From Psychrosphaera sp. B3R10 (lineage in GTDB: Bacteria > Pseudomonadota > Gammaproteobacteria > Enterobacterales > Alteromonadaceae): a DNA stretch of 64,000 nt. The stretch is taken from assembly GCF_018861025.1 (NCBI RefSeq), contig NZ_JAHKQH010000032.1, positions 52,807 through 116,806 of the forward strand, read 5' to 3'. Below are positions 46,748-56,412 of this stretch, in pieces (position 1 is the first letter of the stretch; every line of letters starts with the position of its first letter). The position numbers were made by a program, and so were the translations under genes. Below the pieces are notes generated by a model, which worked only from the letters and a program-made list of their open reading frames with translations, made no database searches and had not been told where the DNA came from.

Positions 46748-47431
46748 ATGATAGATAACACTATATCAAATTCGTTAACAGAAGATTTACGTTGGCAGGA
46801 AGAAAGCATTGTAACTAACGAAGTGAATGGCCAGATGGGTCAAGAAGACTTCTATACCTTGCTTACCACACAGCTATCGATGCAGGACCCGCTAAATCCA
46901 ACATCTAATGAAGACATGATTTCTCAGATGACGCAATTCACAATGGCTGATGGGATCACAGGTCTAGGTGACAAAATGGATTCTTTGACAGCATCGATGA
47001 CATCGAACCAAGCACTAGAAGCGTCTTCTTTAGTTGGACGAAACGTGTTGTTGAATAGTCCGATGGCCTATTCAGATGGCACAGGCTTTAAAGGGCAAGT
47101 GCCTTTAGGCAGTTCAACTCAGAACGTATTGGTAGAAATTACTAGCTCTACGGGTGGTTCCGTTATCATTCCTTATGGTAGTCAACAATCTGGTTTAATG
47201 GACTTTGAATGGGATGGTAAAGATCTGGACGGCAATCCATGGCCTCCTGGACCATACGAAGTCAAAGTTACAGGTTTGCCAAATGGGGCGACTGAATCAG
47301 AAAGCTTCTCTGTTTTAAGCTATGGCAACGTAAGTTCGGTCACTTTAGGACAAAATGGCACGGGACTTGAATTGAATATACAAGGATTAGGCGCAATCAG
47401 ATTGTCAGACATTTTGGCAGTAGGCGACTAG
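46748..47431 (+). CDS. flgD: Flagellar hook cap / scaffold protein FlgD
   Basis: 227 residues. N-terminal part with MGQEDFYTLLTTQLSMQDPLNPTS (key: LTTQLSMQDPLNP) typical of FlgD, then an Ig-like FlgD domain (MDFEWDGKDLDGNPWPPGPYEVKV) and the C-terminal LSDILAVGD. FlgD caps the growing hook so FlgE can polymerise, and is later replaced by FlgK. AAGG supports the start. Confidence 0.95.
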   Translation: MIDNTISNSLTEDLRWQEESIVTNEVNGQMGQEDFYTLLTTQLSMQDPLNPTSNEDMISQMTQFTMADGITGLGDKMDSLTASMTSNQALEASSLVGRNVLLNSPMAYSDGTGFKGQVPLGSSTQNVLVEITSSTGGSVIIPYGSQQSGLMDFEWDGKDLDGNPWPPGPYEVKVTGLPNGATESESFSVLSYGNVSSVTLGQNGTGLELNIQGLGAIRLSDILAVGD

Positions 47432-47506
47432 TTAACTAATTTAAACGATACATTTTCTTTTAAGAGCTGCATATCGCAGTTCAGAAAGTAACAATAGGAG
47501 AATCCT

Positions 47507-48982
47507 ATGTCTTTTAATATTGCATTGAGTGGCTTAAAAGCAGCTCAAAAAGACCTAGATGTAACCGCGAACAACATTGCGAACGTAAACACTTATGGAT
47601 TTAAAGAGTCTCGAGCAGAATTTGCCGACGTCTTTTCTTCCTCCATCTTCTCAAACTCGCGAACTGCAAACGGCGAAGGTGTGTTAATCAATGACGTAGC
47701 ACAACAGTTTACTCAAGGTAGCCTATTGTTTACTTCAAACTCCCTAGATATGGCTGTATCGGGTGGTGGTTTTTTTGCATTAACCAATGACTTATTGAGT
47801 CGTGACATAACGTATTCGCGTTCTGGAGCGTTCAAACTCGATGCAGATAATTACATTGTTAACTCAAACGGCAATTATTTGCAGGGCTTCCCTGTCAATG
47901 ACGACGGTTCTGTTAAATCGGTTAGTTTGAGTACAACACGACCTGTACAAATTCCTGATACAGCAGGAGCGCCTCAGCAAACCTCTGCTATCGATATGAC
48001 ATTTAACTTAGACAGCAACGAAACTGCACTTGACCCAACAGCGTTTGACGCATCAGACACTTCTAGTTATACATCATCAACGTCTACGGTTATTTATGAT
48101 TCACTTGGTAACAGCCGTATAGCGTCTGTTTATTATGTTAAGGCAAATACCCCAGCTATTTTAGACGCGAACGCGACACTAGATGCGACCTCTGCATCTG
48201 ACGGTTTTGTTGGTGGATTAGCGGCTGTACCTGCAGCACAACAAAACAATTCTAATACTTGGATTATGTATGCCACAGTGACAGATGAAGACGGCAATAC
48301 GTTACCTGTTGATCTTGAGCAAGATACCGCACTTGGTGTAACCGGTGTTGGTTTTGAATCGCGTTCAGGTCAACGAGGCATGTTATTGCAGTTTGACAGT
48401 GCTGGTGCTGCGGTTGAAGAAACGTTTCCAAACCCTAAATCTGAACGTTTAGGTTTAACGACAAGTGCTACGGCAATTGTTCCAGCGCCAGTCGCACCAT
48501 TTGATGGGGCGAATGCAATTACCAATGGTGCCGATGCCGACCAAACGTTTAATATTAATATGTCTGGTTTATCCCAGTTCTCATCGCCATTTGAAGTGTC
48601 TGGTTTAAGCCAAGACGGTAAGACTGTTGGTCGATTAACCGGCGTAACTATTGGTACAGACGGCCTTATTGAATCTAAATATTCAAATGGTGATTCAGTT
48701 CCAGTAACAAAAATAATGTTAGCGAGATTTGCCAACGAACAGGGGTTGACTCAAATAGGTAATACGTCGTGGACGGAAAGCCAAACCTCTGGCCAACCGC
48801 TTGCAGGTGAAGCCGACTCTGGGACATTCGGGCAAATTCGTTCAGGTACATTGGAGCAATCCAATACCAACCTAACTACTGAATTGGTTGACCTAATTAC
48901 CGCACAGCGGAATTATCAAGCAAACTCACGTGCACTGGAAGTTAACTCAACAATCACTCAGGCTATCCTGCAATTGCGTTAA
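47507..48982 (+). CDS. flgE: Flagellar hook protein FlgE
   Basis: 491 residues. N-terminal rod/hook motif NNIANVNTYGFKESRAEFADVF, a large variable middle domain (about 140-400), and the C-terminal NLTTELVDLITAQRNYQANSRALEVNS. Polymer of FlgE forms the hook. AGGAGAATCCT before the ATG. Ends the operon in this window: the following gene is a SulP transporter, not flgF. Confidence 0.95.
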   Translation: MSFNIALSGLKAAQKDLDVTANNIANVNTYGFKESRAEFADVFSSSIFSNSRTANGEGVLINDVAQQFTQGSLLFTSNSLDMAVSGGGFFALTNDLLSRDITYSRSGAFKLDADNYIVNSNGNYLQGFPVNDDGSVKSVSLSTTRPVQIPDTAGAPQQTSAIDMTFNLDSNETALDPTAFDASDTSSYTSSTSTVIYDSLGNSRIASVYYVKANTPAILDANATLDATSASDGFVGGLAAVPAAQQNNSNTWIMYATVTDEDGNTLPVDLEQDTALGVTGVGFESRSGQRGMLLQFDSAGAAVEETFPNPKSERLGLTTSATAIVPAPVAPFDGANAITNGADADQTFNINMSGLSQFSSPFEVSGLSQDGKTVGRLTGVTIGTDGLIESKYSNGDSVPVTKIMLARFANEQGLTQIGNTSWTESQTSGQPLAGEADSGTFGQIRSGTLEQSNTNLTTELVDLITAQRNYQANSRALEVNSTITQAILQLR

Positions 48983-49003
48983 TTTTAGTCATCAGTGTTA
49001 TTT

Positions 49004-49031
49004 AAAAGCCAATCTTAGATTGGCTTTTTTT
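49004..49031 (+). terminator. Rho-independent terminator after flgE
   Basis: AAAAGCCAATCT-TAG-ATTGGCTTTTTTT: strong stem with seven T. Confirms transcription stops after flgE and the flagellar rod/hook operon is cut short here. Confidence 0.88.
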
Positions 49032-49159
49032 GTGCCTAAAATAAAAATTATAAGTCCAAAAGTTACATTGTTAATGAAGCATTTATGCAGTTCTGGTAGA
49101 CTACCGCGCTTTCAATATTAGGGTAATTTCCTGCCCAAAATGTGCAATTTGGAGTTGTC

Positions 49160-50725
49160 ATGTTTAATCTGATCACAAAAAGTGATTCTAATGTAAAAAA
49201 TGATGTCCTGTCGGGGATCACCGTTGCGTTAGCGCTCGTGCCAGAAGCCGTGGCGTTTGCGTTTGTAGCAGGTGTGGATCCTATGGTCGGTTTATATGCC
49301 GCATTTATGATGGGCTTAATTACATCGGCAATCGGTGGCCGCCCAGGCATGATTTCTGGTGCAACCGGTGCGATGGCTGTTGTTATGGTTGCGTTAGTTG
49401 CGCAATACGGCGTTCAATATCTGTTTGCCGCGGTTATTCTAGCGGGGATATTACAGATATTGGCTGGGGTATTTAGGTTAGGGAAGTTTATTCGACTTGT
49501 GCCTTATCCTGTTATGTTGGGTTTTGTAAATGGCCTTGCGATTGTTATATTCCTAGCGCAGATGGGGCAGTTCAAAATTGTTGATGCCGCAGGTATTCAA
49601 CAATGGATGCAAGGTAATCAAATGTACATCATGTTAGGCCTTGTTGCCCTAACGATGGGGATTATTCATTTTTTACCTAAGCTAACTACCGCTATTCCGG
49701 CTTCATTAGTCGCTATCTTAACGGTTACTGGCATTGTCCATGGCTTAGATGTTGACGCACGAACGGTTATCGATTTTGTTCGTGATATGGTGCCTGAAGC
49801 TGAAAAAGCCACCGTTACACTGGCTGGTGAACTTCCTAGTTTTGCCATCCCAATGGTGCCGTTTACACTTGAAACTCTATATATCGTGCTACCTACTGCA
49901 ATTATTCTGTCACTTGTTGGTCTAATCGAGTCGTTATTAACACTGACACTTATCGATGAATTAACGGATACACGTGGTCGTGGCAATAAAGAATGTATCG
50001 GTCAAGGCGTTGCAAATTCGGTAAACGGATTTTTCGGCGGCATGGGTGGTTGTGCGATGATTGGTCAATCAATGATCAATATTAACTCTGGTGGTCGTGG
50101 TCGTTTATCTGGGATCACAGCGGCACTGGTTTTGTTAGCGTTTATCTTGTTCTTAGCGCCTTGGATTGAATTGATCCCACTTGCTGCATTAGTTGGCGTG
50201 ATGTTCATGGTGGTCTTAGGAACCTTTGAATGGGCATCATTCAAAATTCTACGTGGCGCAAATAAAGAAGACGCGTTTGTGTTATTGCTCGTGACTGGCG
50301 TTACGGTAATTGCCGACCTTGCCATTGCGGTTGTTGTTGGTGTTATTGTTTCTGCGTTAGTTTTTGCCTGGAAACATGCAACTCATTTATTTGTCAGAAC
50401 CTCTGTGGATAGCGAAGGTTGGAAAGTCTATGACTTAGAAGGACCATTGTTTTTTGGTTCGGTGGGCCATTTCCGCGAGTTGTTTGATGTTGAAAACGAT
50501 CCGAACGACGTGGTAATCGAATTCAAAAATTCTCGTATTTGGGACAGTTCTGGTTTAGATGCAATTGATGGTTTAGCTGATAAATACGTTGCCGCTGGCA
50601 AAAAATTGCATATTCGTCATATCAGTCCTGAATGTCGTGATTTACTTGAAAAAGCGCAGAAGTTTGTTGAAATGAATATCAATGAAGATCCTCGTTATCA
50701 TGTAGCGTCTGATAAATTAGGCTAA
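49160..50725 (+). CDS. SulP family inorganic anion transporter with STAS domain
   Basis: 521 residues from ATG 49160 (GGAG six bases upstream; a longer frame from 49142 adds six). About 12 to 14 hydrophobic helices of the SulP core ([43 protein letters not shown] shortened to [20 protein letters not shown]), then a C-terminal STAS domain with [18 protein letters not shown]. Family members move sulfate, bicarbonate or other anions. The sodium-dependent BicA-like group is a possibility given the marine setting, but substrate is not visible. A terminator follows. Confidence 0.9.
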   Translation: MFNLITKSDSNVKNDVLSGITVALALVPEAVAFAFVAGVDPMVGLYAAFMMGLITSAIGGRPGMISGATGAMAVVMVALVAQYGVQYLFAAVILAGILQILAGVFRLGKFIRLVPYPVMLGFVNGLAIVIFLAQMGQFKIVDAAGIQQWMQGNQMYIMLGLVALTMGIIHFLPKLTTAIPASLVAILTVTGIVHGLDVDARTVIDFVRDMVPEAEKATVTLAGELPSFAIPMVPFTLETLYIVLPTAIILSLVGLIESLLTLTLIDELTDTRGRGNKECIGQGVANSVNGFFGGMGGCAMIGQSMININSGGRGRLSGITAALVLLAFILFLAPWIELIPLAALVGVMFMVVLGTFEWASFKILRGANKEDAFVLLLVTGVTVIADLAIAVVVGVIVSALVFAWKHATHLFVRTSVDSEGWKVYDLEGPLFFGSVGHFRELFDVENDPNDVVIEFKNSRIWDSSGLDAIDGLADKYVAAGKKLHIRHISPECRDLLEKAQKFVEMNINEDPRYHVASDKLG

Positions 50726-50758
50726 ATTCATTTATTCAATTGATGAAATAACAAGATT

Positions 50759-50786
50759 AAAAAAGGTGGCCTAGACCACCTTTTTT
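50759..50786 (+). terminator. Rho-independent terminator after the SulP gene
   Basis: AAAAAGGTGG-CCTAGA-CCACCTTTTTT, a 10-base stem with T-run; the A-run on the other side could also serve the convergent DUF885 gene. Confidence 0.88.
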
Positions 50787-50912
50787 GTTTCTTACGTTTT
50801 GTTTCTTACGTTTTGTTATCTAGCTTGGTTAAGTCGTTTAGTAAGTTGTTTTAAGTATGCCGCGCTAAACCAACGCGGCATTATCAAACGTGCTTATATC
50901 AAACAAGGCTAT

Positions 50913-52742
50913 TTAAGCTTTAGATTTAACCCACTGGTTAACTAGGTCTTCTAGAACATTTAATGGTACCGCACCATTTTTAAGGACAACGTCGTGGAAC
51001 TCAGGAAGGCTAAACTTGCTCCCTAGTTTTGACTTCGCCGCTTCACGTAATTCAACAATTTTTAACATACCAATTTTGTATGCCGTTGCCTGAGATGCCA
51101 TAACAATATGACGTTCAACCATTTTAACTGCATCTGGTTTAGGATTTGGCGTGTTGTTTACGTAATACGCAATACCTTCTTCACGGGTCCATTTTTTAGC
51201 ATGGATGCCTGTATCGACGACTAAACGACAAGCACGCCATAATTCCATAGCAAGACGACCAAAATCAGAATACGGATCTTCGTAAAGGCCAATCTCTTTA
51301 GGGATCATTTCAGAGTATAAACCCCAACCTTCAACATACGCTGTGTATCCACCAAATTTACGGAATTTAGGAATTCCTTCTAATTCTTGAGCAATGGCAA
51401 TTTGCATATGGTGGCCGGGAATACCTTCATGGTAAGCCAATGCTTCCATTTGATAAGTTGGCATGTCACTCATACGGTACAAGTTCGCGTAATAGGTGCC
51501 AGGACGTGAGCCATCTGGAGCCGGTTGTTGGTAAAAAGCTTTACCTGCTGATTTTTCACGGAAAGACTCAACTGCTTTTACAATCATGTCTGCTTTTGGT
51601 TTAACGATAAACAACTCGTCTAAACGTGACTTCATGTTGTCGATTAAAGCAACCGCTTCATCTAAGTAACGCTTTTTACCTGCTTCGGTTTCAGGGTAAT
51701 AAAACTGTTTGTCGGTACGCATAAATTCGAAAAATGCCTGCAAGTCACCTTTGAAGTTTACTTGCTTCATGATGCCGCGCATTTCGTTATGAATTCTCTC
51801 TACTTCACTTAAACCAATGTTGTGGATCTCATTTGCAGTTTTAGTGGTCGTTGTCGTATTTTTAAGGGCATTGTTATAAAACTTTTTGCCGTTTGGAAAT
51901 TTCCAAACACCGTCAATATTGTCAGCTCGGGCTTCCAGTTTTTCAAGATTAACGATTAAGCTTTCGTATGCTGGCTTAAATGAGTTAGTTAATGCAAATT
52001 TAGCGTCAGCAAGAAGTTTGTCTTTTTCTGTTTGCTCAATTTCAAGTGCAGCTACTTTGCGGCTGAAGTCAGCTAATACTGTGCTGTCTTCGCCATTATC
52101 AAAAGGTGCGCCTTTCAATAGGTTTTTACTGTCAGAAATGACATAAGGGTAAACAAATTTAGGTGCGATAATACCTAAGTCAGCTCGTTTGTTTAGGCCT
52201 TTCTCCAATTCAGAGAACAATGTCTTCACACCGTGAATACGGCTTATATAAGCCTCTGCATCTGATACAGATGAAATTTGGTGTTGGTTGATTAACAACG
52301 AAGGAACCATAGAGTGCAAACCAAACATTTGATTAACTGGGTAGTTATGGTTACGCCATTTGAAATCGGCAATTTGGTCTTTTAGTTGCTGAACAATCAG
52401 TTTATAGCTAAGTGCAGTTTGAGCATCAAGCTTTTTAACGTCAATGGTTCTAACTTTTTTCAAATCTTGTTTAGTGAACTCTAGTTCTTTTAACTCGTTA
52501 GCTTCAGAGATGTCATCCCATTTACCGTAATCTTTTTTAATGGCCATATAAGTTTGATAAATAGGAGAGCGCATTACGCCTTCAGTAAATATATCTTCAA
52601 ATATTTTGTTGGCTTTCTCAGATTCAGCTTGTGTGCTAACTTCAACAGCCGTTTTTTGATCTAATGAAAGATTTGGCATCATTTCGCAGGCTGTCAGGCC
52701 AAGCGTCAATGTAACCGCTAGTGCAGTGTATTTTAATTTCAT
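50913..52742 (-). CDS. DUF885 family lipoprotein (predicted metal-dependent peptidase-like)
   Basis: 609 residues from ATG 52742 (GGGAA upstream); a longer frame from 52784 lacks a signal peptide start. Lipobox GLTAC gives a lipoprotein. The DUF885 motif YHEGIPGHHMQIA (about 430-445) is an HExxxGHH site suggestive of zinc, with VEGWGLYSEMI downstream supplying a third ligand. Members of this family are predicted secreted proteases or peptidases in Alteromonadales. Substrate unknown. Single gene on the minus strand. Confidence 0.85.
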   Translation of the reverse strand: MKLKYTALAVTLTLGLTACEMMPNLSLDQKTAVEVSTQAESEKANKIFEDIFTEGVMRSPIYQTYMAIKKDYGKWDDISEANELKELEFTKQDLKKVRTIDVKKLDAQTALSYKLIVQQLKDQIADFKWRNHNYPVNQMFGLHSMVPSLLINQHQISSVSDAEAYISRIHGVKTLFSELEKGLNKRADLGIIAPKFVYPYVISDSKNLLKGAPFDNGEDSTVLADFSRKVAALEIEQTEKDKLLADAKFALTNSFKPAYESLIVNLEKLEARADNIDGVWKFPNGKKFYNNALKNTTTTTKTANEIHNIGLSEVERIHNEMRGIMKQVNFKGDLQAFFEFMRTDKQFYYPETEAGKKRYLDEAVALIDNMKSRLDELFIVKPKADMIVKAVESFREKSAGKAFYQQPAPDGSRPGTYYANLYRMSDMPTYQMEALAYHEGIPGHHMQIAIAQELEGIPKFRKFGGYTAYVEGWGLYSEMIPKEIGLYEDPYSDFGRLAMELWRACRLVVDTGIHAKKWTREEGIAYYVNNTPNPKPDAVKMVERHIVMASQATAYKIGMLKIVELREAAKSKLGSKFSLPEFHDVVLKNGAVPLNVLEDLVNQWVKSKA

Positions 52743-52990
52743 CAATGTTCCCTTTTTTATTATAAGTATAGGGTGATAGGGCACCCGAATTTATTAGTTA
52801 TTTATTCCGGTGGCGTTACGTCTGTTTAAACCCAAATCGCTGCCAAAATAATGTATCGGATAAAGTACGTTATGAGTGTAACAAAAAGTTGGTAAATGGC
52901 GAGTTACTAAGCGTAAGTCAAAAGAAATATACGGTGAATAGCATAAAACCAAAGGTAGATAGGGGGAGGGCGCATAAAGTCAAAGTTAGA

Positions 52991-54139
52991 TTAGGCTAAA
53001 AATAGATCTAAAAGGTCATTGTAAAATAAATGACCATGAGGCGTTATGCTAAAAATATTGGGACGATTAGCGCTAATCAACCCTTTGGCAATGGCTTGTT
53101 GGAGAGGTACATCGATACTGCTGGCGTCAAGACCGGTAAACTGGCTGAAGTCGGCTAAATCAAATGGTTCAAACAATCTGAGCTTGTTCATAAAGTACTC
53201 AAATGGCAAGTCGTCTTCTGGCACCGTCCATTGTTTTTTCAAATAGGGCTGAGTTAAATCCATATATCCTTTTGGGTGCTTCACTTTCTCAGTGCGGACG
53301 ATGTTGCCATTTGGCAGGTTGGTTATTTTACCATGTGCTCCGCAACCAATCCCAAGATAGTCACCAAATCGCCAGTAATTTAAGTTGTGTTTGCACTCAA
53401 ACCCGGGCTTGGCGTAGGCCGAGATTTCATATTGACGATAACCGGCATCGGCGATAAGTTTCTGACCTTCTTCTTGTATCGTCCATAGAATGTCGTCTTC
53501 AGGTAAAGTTGGCGGCCTAAAATAAAATAACGTATTTGGTTCAATCGTTAATTGATACCAAGATAAATGTGTAGGCGAAAGGTCAATTGCGTTTGCTAGA
53601 TCACCAAGGGCGTCATCTAACGTTTGGTCTGGCAACCCATGCATTAAATCGAGATTAAATGTTGGTACAGTCGACGTTGCAAAACGGGCTGCTTTTTCCG
53701 CTTCATCAGGGGAGTGTATTCGCCCTAATGCTTCTAGTTTGTCGGCCTGAAAACTTTGCACGCCGATGGAGATACGATTCACACCGGCATCAGAAAAACC
53801 GCTAAATTTATTGTATTCCAGCGTCCCTGGGTTTGCTTCGAGTGTTATCTCAATATCTGGTGCAAATTCAATGCGGTTTTGAACTTCAGCTAATAACCGA
53901 GCAATGGCGGTTTCAGATAACAAACTCGGGGTTCCACCACCAATAAATATAGAATGGAGTTGCCGACCTTGTACCCACTTTAAGTCAACCGTGAGATCGT
54001 CAATCAAATGCGATACATATTCCTGCTCAGGGATCCCATATTTAAGCGCATGGGAATTAAAATCACAATAAGGACACTTTTGCACACACCATGGAATGTG
54101 GATATATAAACTCAACGGCGGTAATTGCAAGGTATTCAA
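52991..54139 (-). CDS. hemW: Radical SAM haem chaperone HemW (oxygen-independent coproporphyrinogen III oxidase-like)
   Basis: 382 residues. CVQKCPYC (Cys18, Cys22, Cys25) binds the [4Fe-4S] cluster of radical SAM proteins, with GGGTPSLL, RISIGVQSF and NLDLMHGLPDQT downstream, and the HemW C-terminal domain. HemW lacks the catalytic residues of HemN and inserts haem into respiratory enzymes. Lies next to rdgB on the same strand as in E. coli (rdgB-hemW). Confidence 0.9.
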   Translation of the reverse strand: MNTLQLPPLSLYIHIPWCVQKCPYCDFNSHALKYGIPEQEYVSHLIDDLTVDLKWVQGRQLHSIFIGGGTPSLLSETAIARLLAEVQNRIEFAPDIEITLEANPGTLEYNKFSGFSDAGVNRISIGVQSFQADKLEALGRIHSPDEAEKAARFATSTVPTFNLDLMHGLPDQTLDDALGDLANAIDLSPTHLSWYQLTIEPNTLFYFRPPTLPEDDILWTIQEEGQKLIADAGYRQYEISAYAKPGFECKHNLNYWRFGDYLGIGCGAHGKITNLPNGNIVRTEKVKHPKGYMDLTQPYLKKQWTVPEDDLPFEYFMNKLRLFEPFDLADFSQFTGLDASSIDVPLQQAIAKGLISANRPNIFSITPHGHLFYNDLLDLFLA

Positions 54140-54201
54140 ATTGACGACTCTTTATTTGTTTTTTGTGAGCTTAGACGCATTTAATGATGCTTTCGCATTA
54201 G

Positions 54202-54810
54202 TTATATACCACTTTTGCGTTGTTGCTCTAGTTGTGCCACTAATTGACGCAGTGCCTGGCCGCGATGGCTTAGACCATGCTTCTCGTCTGGAGTTAATTG
54301 CGCAGCTGTCTTATCTAAATGTGGTTGATAAAAAACAGGATCGTAACCAAATCCATTGTCACCGCTGCGTTGCGTCTGGATAACACCGTCCCAATGACCC
54401 TGACAAATAATTGGGGTTGGGTCGTCAGCATGACGCATATAAACTAAAACACAAACAAATCGAGCCTGGCGCTGAGAAGTGTCAACGTCGCTCAACATGC
54501 CGAGTAATTTATCTATATTGGTGCCATCTGTTGCATTGTCACCGGCAAAGCGCGCTGAATAAATACCCGGAGCACCGTTTAAAGCAGCGACTTCTAAACC
54601 TGAGTCATCTGCAATACAGGGTAAACCGGTTACCTGTGCTGCATGACGGGCTTTGATAATTGCGTTTTCAACAAACGTGGTACCAGTTTCTGGCACTTCT
54701 TCAACGTTAAATTGGCTTTGTGGAACTACGTTAAGGCCAAACGGCGCTAACATTTCTTTTAATTCGTTAACTTTGCCTTTGTTACCTGAGGCGAGAAGAA
54801 TATCTTTCAT
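54202..54810 (-). CDS. rdgB: XTP/dITP diphosphatase RdgB (HAM1 family)
   Basis: 202 residues. ASGNKGKVNELKEML at the N-terminus binds substrate, FVENAIIKARHAA, and the catalytic ADDSGLEVAALNGAPGIYSARFAG (Asp and Glu as metal ligands) plus GFGYDPVF. It removes non-canonical purine triphosphates from the nucleotide pool. 62 bases before hemW; probably one transcript. Confidence 0.95.
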   Translation of the reverse strand: MKDILLASGNKGKVNELKEMLAPFGLNVVPQSQFNVEEVPETGTTFVENAIIKARHAAQVTGLPCIADDSGLEVAALNGAPGIYSARFAGDNATDGTNIDKLLGMLSDVDTSQRQARFVCVLVYMRHADDPTPIICQGHWDGVIQTQRSGDNGFGYDPVFYQPHLDKTAAQLTPDEKHGLSHRGQALRQLVAQLEQQRKSGI

Positions 54811-54881
54811 TAAATTTTTAAATCTTATTGGATTTGGAGTGAATGATAAGGGGAAAGCGCCAATGAATAAATAGAAGACCC

Positions 54882-54910
54882 AAAAAAACCGCGATTATTT
54901 CTAATCACGG
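54882..54910 (-). terminator. Rho-independent terminator of sodB
   Basis: On the minus strand: CCGTGATTA-GAAA-TAATCGCGG then seven T. It lies 27 bases after the sodB stop and isolates it from rdgB. Confidence 0.85.
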
Positions 54911-54936
54911 CTTAATCAATTTTAGCTTAATTGAAA

Positions 54937-55518
54937 TTATGCAAAGTTTTGGTTTGCAAATTCCCAGTTAACTAATGCCCAGAAACCTTTTAGGTAATCT
55001 GGACGAACATTGCGGTAATCAATGTAATAAGCGTGTTCCCAAAGGTCCACTGTAAGAATTGGTGTAACACCTTCTTCAGTGATTGGTGTACCCGCGTTTG
55101 ATGTATTTACGATGTCTAGTGAACCGTCAGCTAATTTAACTAACCAAGTCCAGCTAGAACCGAAGTTGTTAACTGCTTTGTCGTTAAGCGCTGCTTGGAA
55201 TGCCTCAAAAGAACCCCATTTTGCGTTGATCGCGTCTGCAACTGCACCTGTTGCAACACCACCACCATTCGGGCTTAATGAATTCCAATAAAACGTGTGG
55301 TTCCAGATCTGAGCTGCATTGTTGAATACGCCACCGTCAGAACTCTTTACGATTTCTTCTAATGATTTACCTTCAAATTCAGTTCCGCCGATAAGACCGT
55401 TTAATTTAACAACATAAGTGTTGTGGTGTTTACCGTGGTGAAAGTCTAATGTCTCAGCTGAGATGTGTGGTTCTAATGCATCTTTTGCATAAGGTAGAGC
55501 TGGTAATTCGAACGCCAT
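54937..55518 (-). CDS. sodB: Iron superoxide dismutase
   Basis: 193 residues, as E. coli SodB. Metal ligands His27 (in [13 protein letters not shown]), His74 (in [10 protein letters not shown]), Asp and His in [14 protein letters not shown]. Residues [11 protein letters not shown] and GSSWTWLV are of the Fe-type. Cytosolic dismutation of superoxide. GGAGAGACCAAC precedes the ATG. Divergent from grxD, 253 bases between; this pairing is common in Shewanella-type genomes. Confidence 0.96.
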   Translation of the reverse strand: MAFELPALPYAKDALEPHISAETLDFHHGKHHNTYVVKLNGLIGGTEFEGKSLEEIVKSSDGGVFNNAAQIWNHTFYWNSLSPNGGGVATGAVADAINAKWGSFEAFQAALNDKAVNNFGSSWTWLVKLADGSLDIVNTSNAGTPITEEGVTPILTVDLWEHAYYIDYRNVRPDYLKGFWALVNWEFANQNFA

Positions 55519-55771
55519 GTTGGTCTCTCCGTTGGCTTTGTTTATGTTTGCTGTTAAGATTATAAAACTTGACTAATTTACTCAAGTATAAGTTTTATAA
55601 CCTTATGTTAATTTTTATATAACAGTTAAATAAGGGTTGAATATTGAGATTCAAGCATCCATTTTAAACTATGTTATCGCTTTTTCATTAATTTTTATAA
55701 AACAACCAGATTATAAAACGACTGAATTTTACTTGAATGCCTACATTGGCACATGACACCAGAGGTTAACA

Positions 55772-56119
55772 ATGGAAACCATTGATAAAATCAAACAACA
55801 AATCGCCGAAAATCCAATTTTAATCTACATGAAGGGTAGTCCAAAATTACCATCATGTGGTTTTTCTTCGCAAGCAACACAAGCGTTAATGCAATGTGGC
55901 GAACCGTTTGCTTACGTAGATATTTTACAAAACCCAGATATTCGCTCTGAACTACCTGCCTATGCTGAATGGCCAACGTTCCCACAATTATGGGTCGACG
56001 GTGAATTAGTTGGTGGCTGCGATATTATTATGGAAATGTTTCAAAAAGGTGAACTTCAACCATTGGTTGCTGAAACCGCTGCAAAATATAAAGACGATTC
56101 TGAAGCCGCGGCTGAATAA
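55772..56119 (+). CDS. grxD: Monothiol glutaredoxin (Grx4/GrxD)
   Basis: 115 residues. CGFS active site (Cys29-Ser32) in KLPSCGFSSQATQAL, TFPQLWVDGELVGGCDI near 75-90 for glutathione binding. Carries and transfers [2Fe-2S] clusters with BolA-type partners. Acidic, Ala-rich tail. AGAGG precedes the ATG. Divergent from sodB. Confidence 0.95.
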   Translation: METIDKIKQQIAENPILIYMKGSPKLPSCGFSSQATQALMQCGEPFAYVDILQNPDIRSELPAYAEWPTFPQLWVDGELVGGCDIIMEMFQKGELQPLVAETAAKYKDDSEAAAE

Positions 56120-56170
56120 TTCGTTTTATCATTGCTTAAATGCCAAGTTGAATTACTGACATTGGTGTGA

Positions 56171-56208
56171 AAAAAAACCGAAAACGTGCAGGCGATTTCG
56201 GTTTTTTT
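56171..56208 (+). terminator. Rho-independent terminator after grxD
   Basis: AAAAAAACCGAAA (56171-56183) pairs with TTTCGGTTTTTTT (56196-56208), ending in seven T. Confidence 0.85.
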
Positions 56209-56412
56209 GTGCTTGCAATAGCAACATAACTTAGCTGGCACTAACTTTGCTTTCTTTAGTGTAAATATAATGACAGTTGTTAAAGCACTGTGGTATTCAA
56301 TAATTGACGAACACAACTGTGCGTTGTCATTAGAATGGCAATTTGAATATTGAATACTATGTCTGTGGTTAATATAAATGCACTACGAGGCTAGGGCGAT
56401 TAAACTCTATTT

